DNA of 64,000 nucleotides from NCBI GenBank assembly GCA_019509985.1, contig JAEKLF010000048.1:1-64000 (forward strand), in the 5' to 3' direction. How positions within the stretch are numbered: the stretch's first letter is position 1; the number at the start of each line of letters is the position of its first letter. Source of the DNA: Burkholderiales bacterium (lineage in GTDB: Bacteria > Pseudomonadota > Gammaproteobacteria > Burkholderiales > Burkholderiaceae_C). Made by a program: the position numbers and the translations under genes. The notes beneath the pieces are model-generated. The model worked only from the letters and a program-made list of their open reading frames with translations. It was not told the DNA's origin and searched no databases. Of the stretch, positions 9,325 through 15,997 are shown in pieces.

Positions 9325-10589
9325 CGGTTCGCGCGGTGAACGAGGAGGGCTTGCGCGTCGGCCAGCGCCTGCTCAATGGGCTTGCCGTACTCGAGCACGT
9401 TGTCCAGTTCGGCGTTGATGACCTCGTCGGCGAACTTGTGCTGCTTGTGCATCCTGACGGCGGGGATGCGCTGGGCCGCGTCGCGCCACAGCTGGCGGGC
9501 CTTCTGGCCGCCGAGGAAGGGCACGGGCTGGTCGAAGAAGGGGTCGTCCTGAGCGGCCAGCAGGGCCGGGAAGGCGTCCTGCGAGCGGAAGGCCTCGAGC
9601 TGGCGCTGGCGGTCCAGCGTCAGCTCCTGGATGAGCTGCCAGGCGAGCTGCTTGCGCTCGGGCGCCGAGCGGCGCGGGATGGCGTAGTAGGTGCCGCCGT
9701 AGGAGCAGTAGGTGTTCTCGGGCAGCTGCGCGACGCGCCACTTGCCGGCCGTGCCCGGCGCCACCCAGTTGGCTAGTTGGCCGGCCATCCAGCCGCCGGA
9801 CATCTCGGTGGCCAGGCGGCCGCGCTTGAGCATCTCGGCCCAGTCGTTGAACCAGACCTCGACGCGCGCGTCCAGGCCCTGCCGTCGCACCTTCTGCGCC
9901 AGCTCGAAGGCACGCACGAAGCGCGGCGACGTGATCTGCGCGCGCCCCTGGCCGTCGAAGAACTGGCCCTCGCCGGGCGGCGTACCAGCGCGCACGATCA
10001 TGTCCTTCAGCAGCCGCACGTCGCCGATCAGGTAGGCGCCCGTCCTGGCCTTGAGCTGGATGCCGGCCTCGACGTAGTCCTCCCAGGAGCGCGTCAGGTC
10101 GGCTTCCTTCAGGCCGGCCTGGGCCAGCAGGTCGGTGCGGTAGAACAGCGAGCCCGGGCCGATGTCGGTCGGCATCGCGACGACATGGCCTTCGCGGTTG
10201 CGCGCCGTCTCGAAGGCGAAGGGCACGAAGCGGTCCTTGAAGCGCTCGGCACCAAAGGCCGGGGCGGATAGATCCTCCAGGCCCGTGCCCAGCGAGAAGC
10301 GGCCCAGGTAGCTGGACTCCAGCGCGATGACGTCGGGCAGGTGGCCGGAGGTGGACAGCGCTGTCGTCATCGCCGTGTGATGGTCGTCGTACTGGCGGCT
10401 GATGACCTCGGTGCGGATTTCCGGATGGCGCTGGTTCCAGCCCTTGAGCACGTCCTTGGCGATGACGTCCACGAGAGGAAAGGCGGCCACCGTCAGCGGC
10501 GGCCGCTCGCTGGCGCGGGCCAGCCCGGCGGCGCTGCCGAGGGCTGTCGCCAGCAGCTGGCGGCGGGGAAGGGAAAGGGCGTCTGGCAT
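9321..10589 (-). CDS. Oligosaccharide ABC transporter substrate-binding protein
   Basis: Family-1 extracellular binding protein of 422 residues. A twin-arginine-like leader (LPRRQLLATALGSAAGLARA) precedes the mature protein. LPDVIALESSYLGRF, SLFYRTDLLAQAGL and SGGWMAGQLANWV are CUT1 binding-protein features. It is the first gene of the minus-strand operon and its ATG lies 3 bp from a TTGAAAGCGCTTTCAA palindrome, so LacI repression is expected. With the other family-1 binding protein at 715-1962, two sugar-binding proteins share one ATPase and one permease pair within 10 kb. Probable ligand: laminari- or cello-oligosaccharides (inference). Confidence 0.9.
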   Translation of the reverse strand: MPDALSLPRRQLLATALGSAAGLARASERPPLTVAAFPLVDVIAKDVLKGWNQRHPEIRTEVISRQYDDHHTAMTTALSTSGHLPDVIALESSYLGRFSLGTGLEDLSAPAFGAERFKDRFVPFAFETARNREGHVVAMPTDIGPGSLFYRTDLLAQAGLKEADLTRSWEDYVEAGIQLKARTGAYLIGDVRLLKDMIVRAGTPPGEGQFFDGQGRAQITSPRFVRAFELAQKVRRQGLDARVEVWFNDWAEMLKRGRLATEMSGGWMAGQLANWVAPGTAGKWRVAQLPENTYCSYGGTYYAIPRRSAPERKQLAWQLIQELTLDRQRQLEAFRSQDAFPALLAAQDDPFFDQPVPFLGGQKARQLWRDAAQRIPAVRMHKQHKFADEVINAELDNVLEYGKPIEQALADAQALLVHRANR

Positions 10590-10592
10590 GGT

Positions 10593-10608
10593 TTGAAAGC
10601 GCTTTCAA
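10593..10608. promoter_or_regulatory. LacI-family operator upstream of binding-protein operon
   Basis: Perfect 16-bp palindrome TTGAAAGCGCTTTCAA, ending 3 bp before the binding-protein start. The CG-centred dyad is typical of LacI/GalR-family operators. The same word recurs at 12851, 15725 and 15937 around the lacI-type gene. Binding here would block transcription into the transporter/glucosidase operon. Confidence 0.85.
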
Positions 10609-10779
10609 GATTGTGCGATGGGGCACCGGAAAGCCCTAGCCGCACAAACCCTAGGCCGGCTCTGGCCCTCCCTAGAAATCCGGCCTGGCAACGTTTTGTC
10701 ACCCTAGCTCCGGGTTTTCACTGGTGACGACATGGGTTCTGGTTTGCAAAGTGGTATTTAAGAGGTGGTAGCAGTCGCA

Positions 10780-10798
10780 AACTGGATGCATACCAGTT
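10780..10798. promoter_or_regulatory. Inverted repeat upstream of chitinase
   Basis: Arms AACTGG and CCAGTT surround ATGCATA, about 100 bp before the chitinase start. A GTGGTATTTAAG stretch lies about 30 bp before it. The sequence differs from the LacI palindromes and so could bind a separate regulator of chitin use. It sits in the 312-bp gap 10590-10901, which holds no gene. Confidence 0.45.
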
Positions 10799-10901
10799 AG
10801 AGCCAACTCGAGAGCCTGCGCGTGGAGAGGCAGGCCAGCCGTGGGACGGGCAATGCCCGGCCCCTTGTTTTTCACGAGCCCTTTTGCACAGGACCTTCTT
10901 C

Positions 10902-12626
10902 ATGAAGCAGCTCTCGACCGGCATCCCCGCGCGCCAACTGCGGCGCCTCGCCGCCATCACCGCCACGGCCTTCGCCCTCGGCGCCAGCGCACAGACCTAC
11001 CCCGCCTGGGCCCCCGACGTCTACTACGCGGCCGGCACCGTGGTGACCTACAACGGCCACCTCTACCGCGCCACCGTCAACCAGACCGACTACGCCTCCA
11101 CCGGCTGGAACCCAACCACAGCCTCGCTATGGACGGACCTCGGCGCTTCCGGCCCGGCACCGTCGCCCGCTCCCACGCCGGCGCCGACACCCGCTCCCGC
11201 GCCGACGCCGACTCCGGCCCCCTCGCCCGCCCCGGCACCCAGCGGCAACTGCGCGCCCGTGTGGGTCGCCGCCACGGCCTACGGCGGCGGCGCCATCGCC
11301 AGCGAGGGCACGACCAACTACAAGGCCAACTGGTGGACCCAGGGCAATGAACCGGCCACCAACAATGGCCCCACCGGCAGCGGCCAGCCCTGGACCTCGC
11401 AAGGCGCCTGCACGAGCGGGCCGGCACCGAGCCCGTCGCCCTCGCCGAGCCCCTCGCCTTCGCCCAGCCCGAGCCCGGCCCCGTCGCCCGCGCCGGCCCC
11501 GGGCCTCAGTGACCCGGCCGCCAAGTCGGCCACGCAGAACGGCCGCGCCTACACCGTCTACTACCCGACCTGGAGCGACAACTGGTTCGATGCCACTGGC
11601 ATGACGATGAACCAGGTCTTCGCGGCCAGCAACTTCGCGCGCGTCCCGGCCAACTACACCCACGTCGTCGCCGCCTTCGCGCAGCCCAACTTCACGTGGG
11701 GCGGCATGGCGGCCAACAACTGGTCGGGCACCGGCATCAACTTCAACGGCCGGCCCTCGGACATCAAGGCCGCCATCGACGTGCTGCATGCCCGCAACAT
11801 GAAGGTCATCCTGGCCGTGGGCGGCGCCACCTACAACAGCTGGGGCACGCTGTCGGCCGAAGGCCAGGCGGGCAGCGGCCCGACGATCACGGCACTGTCC
11901 AACCTGCTGAAGGACGTCGGCTTCGACGGGCTGGACGTGGACTACGAGGTCGACGGCATCACCACCGACGCCTACGCCGGCGCGGTGAAGGCCATGCGCA
12001 AGGCGGTGGACCTGGCCGGCGGCGGACGCATCCTGACGGTGGCCGCCTGGTCCTCCGGCTCGGACTGCACCGGCGCCACGGCCAACGACCCGCAGTGCGC
12101 CGGCGTGGGCGTGAGCTACTGGGGCGGCAAGGCGGGTGGCGAACGCCTGCTCATCAGCACCTATCCGGCCCTGGCGAGCGCGTTCAACATCGTCAACATC
12201 ATGAGCTACGACGCGCGCTACGAGCACTACGACGGCGTGACCGCCTGGCAGCAGTACCGCAAGCTGTTCCCGAGCAGCACCATCGTGTCCATCGGCTTCG
12301 AGACCGCGCCCGAGGGCTGGGCTGGCGGGCAGCTGGTGGTGAACAACGCCGACGCGCAATGCACCGGCTCGGTCATCCTGCAGAACAGCTACGGCACCAA
12401 CATCAACCAGGCCTACTCGGTGGAGCGCTACCTGAACGCGGTGACCGGCAGCACGCTGGCCAACCGCAACCCGCGTGACGGCGCGATGCTGTGGCAGGCG
12501 CTGAAGACGGCGTCGGGCAGCTGCGGCAGCGCGGCGTTGGCCTCGCCGGGCAGCATCGGCAAGAAGGCCGCGGGCCTGCTGGGCAATGTCGACGACCCGG
12601 CGCTGCAGAACGCGCCCTGGAAGTAG
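10902..12626 (+). CDS. GH18 chitinase with two chitin-binding modules
   Basis: Secreted endochitinase of 574 residues. A signal peptide ending near GASAQ is followed by a CBM5/12 module (YPAWAPDVYYAAGTVV, about residues 30-82), a Pro/Ala/Ser linker, a second CBM5/12-like module (CAPVWVAATAYGGGA to WTSQGAC, about 114-170) and a long Ser-Pro linker. The GH18 barrel follows. The catalytic DxxDxDxE motif is D342-G-L-D-V-D-Y-E349, with E349 the proton donor. The ATG at 10902 is chosen over 10884 because it gives the signal peptide. It lacks the LacI palindrome seen near its neighbours but has its own inverted repeat upstream. It probably degrades chitin, which often occurs with beta-1,3-glucan in fungal walls (inference). 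Confidence 0.95.
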   Translation: MKQLSTGIPARQLRRLAAITATAFALGASAQTYPAWAPDVYYAAGTVVTYNGHLYRATVNQTDYASTGWNPTTASLWTDLGASGPAPSPAPTPAPTPAPAPTPTPAPSPAPAPSGNCAPVWVAATAYGGGAIASEGTTNYKANWWTQGNEPATNNGPTGSGQPWTSQGACTSGPAPSPSPSPSPSPSPSPSPAPSPAPAPGLSDPAAKSATQNGRAYTVYYPTWSDNWFDATGMTMNQVFAASNFARVPANYTHVVAAFAQPNFTWGGMAANNWSGTGINFNGRPSDIKAAIDVLHARNMKVILAVGGATYNSWGTLSAEGQAGSGPTITALSNLLKDVGFDGLDVDYEVDGITTDAYAGAVKAMRKAVDLAGGGRILTVAAWSSGSDCTGATANDPQCAGVGVSYWGGKAGGERLLISTYPALASAFNIVNIMSYDARYEHYDGVTAWQQYRKLFPSSTIVSIGFETAPEGWAGGQLVVNNADAQCTGSVILQNSYGTNINQAYSVERYLNAVTGSTLANRNPRDGAMLWQALKTASGSCGSAALASPGSIGKKAAGLLGNVDDPALQNAPWK

Positions 12627-12650
12627 GCACGCCCAACGCTTGAGCTGACC

Positions 12651-12683
12651 GCCGCCGCGCTGGATATCCGGCCGGCGGCTTTT
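12651..12683 (+). terminator. Intrinsic terminator after chitinase
   Basis: The stem GCCGCCG / CGGCGGC is followed by TTTT, starting 25 bp after the chitinase stop. Confidence 0.65.
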
Positions 12684-12850
12684 CTCCACCCGAGGGCAGC
12701 GAGGACGTGCTCTGCCCCGCGGGCCGGGCGCCGGGCCGCTCCCCGTCCGGCGGCGCGGGCCTGGGCGATGGCTCATGCCCTTCGGGTCATCCCGTCCCTG
12801 AGTTCTGGCACACGTCGGGTGTTGCCGCCATGGAGCCCGTCCGCTTAATC

Positions 12851-12866
12851 TTGAAAGCGCTTTCAA
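12851..12866. promoter_or_regulatory. LacI-family operator upstream of secreted GH16
   Basis: Perfect palindrome TTGAAAGCGCTTTCAA, extended by one complementary C/G pair on each side. It lies about 50 bp before the GH16 start and is identical to the 10593 site, which ties the GH16 gene to the same regulon. Confidence 0.85.
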
Positions 12867-12914
12867 GTCGCCGACACAGGCGGCGGGCATCACCACCACT
12901 TGTTGGAGACACAC

Positions 12915-14318
12915 ATGAGACTGCTTCGATTCCTCGCTGGCGCCCTGCTGATGGCCGCCGCCAGCCTTGCCCACGCCCAATGGCAGCTCGTCTGGAGCGA
13001 CGAGTTCAACGGCAGCATCGGGCCGAACTGGGTCTTCGAGACCGGCGCCGGCGGCTGGGGCAACAACGAGCTCCAGTACTACCGCCGCGAGAACGCCACC
13101 ATCGAGAACGGCGCCCTGGTCATCACGGCCAAGCGCGAAGACTTCGGCGGCGCCGCCTACACCTCGGCGCGCATGAAGACGCAGGGGCTCAAGACCTTCA
13201 AGTACGGCCGCATGGAAGCGCGGATGAAGCTGCCCGCCTTCCTGGGCGCCTGGCCGGCGTTCTGGATGCTGGGCGCCAACCTGCCACAGGTCGGCTGGCC
13301 GGCCTCCGGCGAGATCGACGTGATGGAGCACATCAACGACGAGCAGAAGGTCTACGGCACCATCCATTGGCAGGACAACAACGGCCAGTACGCGCAGTAC
13401 GGCGGCAACCTGGCCACCACCGTGACCGACTGGCACGTCTACGCCGTGGAGTGGGACAGCAACGCCATCCGCTGGTATGTCGACGGCACCAAGTACCACG
13501 AGGCCAACATCGCGAACGGCATCAACGGCACCGACGAATTCCAGAAGGATTTCTTCCTGCTGCTGAATTTCGCCGTCGGCGGCAACTGGCCGGGCTTCAA
13601 CGTCAACACGGCCGCCCTGCCCGCCAAGATGTACGTGGACTATGTGCGCGTCTACGCGCCCGCTACCGGCGGCGTCGCCACGGTCTACCAGGACTGCAAC
13701 TACGCCGGCTATGCGGCCGCGCTGCCCGAGGGCAGCTACACGCTGGCCCAATTGCAGGCCCGCGGCGTGCGAGACAACGACCTGTCGTCGCTGCACGTGA
13801 ACGCCGGCTACCAGGTGCAGCTCTTCGACGGCGACAACTTCACCGGCGCCAGCGTGACCCGCACCGCCGACACCGGCTGCCTGGTGGACCAGGCCTTCAA
13901 CGACCGGGCCACGTCCATCGTCGTCGCCAAGGCCGCGCCCGCCTGGTCGCAGCAGATCGAAGCCGAGGCCTTCAGCGCGCAGTCCGGCGTGCAGACCGAA
14001 GCCTGCTCCGAGGGCGGGCTGAACGTGGGCTGGATCGATACCAACGACTGGATGGCCTACAACAGCATCAGCTTCCCCACCAGCGGCAGCTACCGCGTCG
14101 AGTACCGCGTGGCGAGCACCGGCGGTGGCACGTTGTCGCTGGACCTGAACGCCGGCAGCATCCCGCTCGGCCAGCTCGGCGTGCCCAGCACCGGAGGCTG
14201 GCAGAACTGGACCACCGTGTCGCATACGGTGAACATCAATGCCGGCACCTACAACGTCGGCGTCTTCGCGCAGCAGGGTGGCTGGAACCTGAACTGGATC
14301 AAGTTCACCAAGCTGTAG
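12915..14318 (+). CDS. Secreted GH16 laminarinase with crystallin-like and CBM6 domains
   Basis: Multidomain endo-beta-1,3-glucanase of 467 residues. The signal peptide ends AHA-Q22. The GH16 domain (about 22-250) carries GEIDVMEH with nucleophile E133 and acid/base E138. A beta/gamma-crystallin-like domain (about 255-340, from VYQDCNYAGYAAALPEGSY) is followed by a CBM6 (about 343-467, EAEAFSAQSGVQ to LNWIKFTKL). CBM6 commonly binds beta-glucan. The ATG has GGAG upstream. The LacI palindrome is 48 bp before the start. It differs from the lipoprotein GH16 in being freely secreted and substrate-tethered by its CBM, so it probably starts polymer attack. Confidence 0.93.
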   Translation: MRLLRFLAGALLMAAASLAHAQWQLVWSDEFNGSIGPNWVFETGAGGWGNNELQYYRRENATIENGALVITAKREDFGGAAYTSARMKTQGLKTFKYGRMEARMKLPAFLGAWPAFWMLGANLPQVGWPASGEIDVMEHINDEQKVYGTIHWQDNNGQYAQYGGNLATTVTDWHVYAVEWDSNAIRWYVDGTKYHEANIANGINGTDEFQKDFFLLLNFAVGGNWPGFNVNTAALPAKMYVDYVRVYAPATGGVATVYQDCNYAGYAAALPEGSYTLAQLQARGVRDNDLSSLHVNAGYQVQLFDGDNFTGASVTRTADTGCLVDQAFNDRATSIVVAKAAPAWSQQIEAEAFSAQSGVQTEACSEGGLNVGWIDTNDWMAYNSISFPTSGSYRVEYRVASTGGGTLSLDLNAGSIPLGQLGVPSTGGWQNWTTVSHTVNINAGTYNVGVFAQQGGWNLNWIKFTKL

Positions 14319-14515
14319 GACTGTTAGCCCCTCGCCCAGTCTGGCCGCGCTGAACGCGGGCCAGGCTGGTCGGTCCCCCTGGGGGACGGCGATGCCCGCG
14401 GCATCGAGCCGCGAGCACATCGCCAGGCGGGCCGGCTTGGGAGCGGCCCGGCGCTCGGCCCGCAAAACCAGCGCAAGCCCCCGCGCCTACACTCGCGCAT
14501 TCCCCGACCCCACCG

Positions 14516-15565
14516 ATGAACGCCAAGCCGACCCCTGCCAAGAAAGCGCCTTCAAGCCGCCCCGACGGCGTCGTCACGCTGGAACAGGTGGCGGAGCAGG
14601 CAGGCGTGTCGCCCAGCACGGTGTCGCGCATCCTCAACGGCACGGCCGCCGTCAGCCAGCTCAAGAAAGACGCCGTGCAGGCCGCCATCCGCGACCTGGG
14701 CTTTCGGCCCAACCCGGTAGCGCGCGGCCTGGCCGGCGGGCGCACGCTGTCCATCGGCGTCGTCACGCAGATCATCTCCAGCCCCTTCTACGGCGAAGCC
14801 CTGCTCGGCATCGAGCGCGAGCTGGAGCAGGCCGGCTACGTGCCGCTGTTCGTCAGCGGCAACTGGCATGAAGAAGACGAGCGCAAGGCCATCGAGACGC
14901 TGTTGTCGCGCCGCGTCGACGGCATCATCGTGCTGGCCGGCCGGCTGGCCGACGAGGTGCTGCTGAGCCTGACCGAAGGCCTGCCCACCGTCGTCGTCGG
15001 CCGCCAACTGGAGCGGCCGCAGCTCTACAGCTTCAGCTTCGACAACCGCCTGGGCGCACGGCTGGCCACGCAGCACCTGGTCGACCAGGGCCACCGCCGC
15101 ATCGCCTTCGTCGCGGGCGACCTCGTGCATGACGATGCCGTCGAACGCCAGAACGGCTATCTCGACGCGCTGGCCGCAGCCGGCATTCCCTTCGACGCCA
15201 ACCTCGTCGTGCAGAGCGACTTCACCGAGGCCGGCGGCATGCTGGCCGTCAGCCGGCTGCTGGAGCGCGACACCCACTTCACGGCGCTGTTCGCCTCCAA
15301 CGACCAGATGGCCATCGGCGCCTGCCTGGGCCTGCACCGGCGCAACCTGCGCGTGCCCGACGATGTGTCCCTGGTCGGCTTCGACGACCTCATCATGGCG
15401 CGCTACGCCATGCCGCCGCTGACCACCGTGCGCCAGTCGGTCTACGAGATCGGCAGCGAGGCCGCGACGGCCATGCTGGAGCTGCTGCGCGGCGGCAGCC
15501 CCAAGGTGCAGCTGCCCCAGCCCGAGCTGGTGGTGCGCGAAAGCACGCGGCGCATGGCGCGCTGA
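14516..15565 (+). CDS. LacI-family transcriptional regulator
   Basis: Repressor of 349 residues. The N-terminal helix-turn-helix reads TLEQVAEQAGVSPSTVSRILNG, and the hinge RPNPVARGLAGG would contact the central CG of its operator. A periplasmic-binding-protein-like effector domain follows (SIGVVTQIISSPFYGEALLGIE to the C-terminus). It is surrounded by four TGAAAGCGCTTTCA palindromes plus one degenerate copy, and is therefore the likely regulator of the binding-protein operon, the GH16 gene and the TonB-dependent receptor. The effector is probably a gluco-oligosaccharide or glucose (inference). No operator is seen directly before its own start. Confidence 0.92.
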   Translation: MNAKPTPAKKAPSSRPDGVVTLEQVAEQAGVSPSTVSRILNGTAAVSQLKKDAVQAAIRDLGFRPNPVARGLAGGRTLSIGVVTQIISSPFYGEALLGIERELEQAGYVPLFVSGNWHEEDERKAIETLLSRRVDGIIVLAGRLADEVLLSLTEGLPTVVVGRQLERPQLYSFSFDNRLGARLATQHLVDQGHRRIAFVAGDLVHDDAVERQNGYLDALAAAGIPFDANLVVQSDFTEAGGMLAVSRLLERDTHFTALFASNDQMAIGACLGLHRRNLRVPDDVSLVGFDDLIMARYAMPPLTTVRQSVYEIGSEAATAMLELLRGGSPKVQLPQPELVVRESTRRMAR

Positions 15566-15724
15566 ACCGCCGGCGGCCCCGGGGCCGCCGCCCCTCCGCA
15601 TCAACCGAACCCCGGCACCGGCCGTCAAACGACCGGCGCGCTGAATCCGCTCATTCGCTCGCCGACTGTTGCTCGGCCCGGGTAAACCATGTAGCCGCCC
15701 TTCGGAGCGAGCCGCATCATTTGT

Positions 15725-15738
15725 TGAAAGCGCTTTCA
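15725..15738. promoter_or_regulatory. LacI-family operator, distal site before TonB-dependent receptor
   Basis: TGAAAGCGCTTTCA palindrome in the 432-bp gap between the LacI gene and the receptor gene. It lies 212 bp upstream of the proximal operator at 15937, a distance compatible with DNA looping. The gap 15566-15997 holds no convincing gene. Confidence 0.75.
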
Positions 15739-15910
15739 TTGGTTGCCAAGATTCGTCGCTTTTCAACCCTGAACAACCCGTAATCGGGCCGAAACGACGT
15801 TCCGCCCTGCTGCGAACGGTGTCGAGGCACCGGTGGGCGACAGTGGCGCCGCGGTTTCTCCGCCGGCCGCGCGTTGTCCGAACGCCGCAGACCAAGGGTG
15901 TTGCCTAGGT

Positions 15911-15924
15911 TGAAAGCGCTGCCA
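15911..15924. promoter_or_regulatory. Degenerate LacI operator half-site
   Basis: TTGAAAGCGCT is intact on the left, but the right arm is changed (GCCA in place of TTCA). It lies 26 bp upstream of the intact 15937 site, consistent with a weak auxiliary or decayed operator. Confidence 0.5.
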
Positions 15925-15936
15925 TTGACGTATTCT

Positions 15937-15950
15937 TGAAAGCGCTTTCA
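15937..15950. promoter_or_regulatory. LacI-family operator proximal to TonB-dependent receptor
   Basis: Palindrome TGAAAGCGCTTTCA, part of the longer near-dyad from 15935 to 15951, placed 47 bp before the receptor ATG. This spacing matches that of the GH16 site. Confidence 0.85.
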
Positions 15951-15997
15951 GCCCTTTTGGGGCATCACGACAAGATCACAACTCTGGAGACAAGTGA

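Noticed and set aside
11410..11500. Ser-Pro codon repeats as a possible tandem-repeat locus
   Set aside because: They encode the flexible linker between the chitin-binding module and the GH18 domain, a normal feature of such enzymes.
11127..14465. Very long minus-strand open frame of 1112 codons
   Set aside because: It lies antisense to the chitinase and GH16 genes, whose motifs and signal peptides are clear. The translation is low-complexity Gly/Arg/Val/His typical of antisense frames in high-GC DNA.
15669..15908. 79-codon frame between the LacI gene and the receptor
   Set aside because: No ribosome-binding site or homology, and it overlaps a LacI operator. The region is better read as regulatory DNA.
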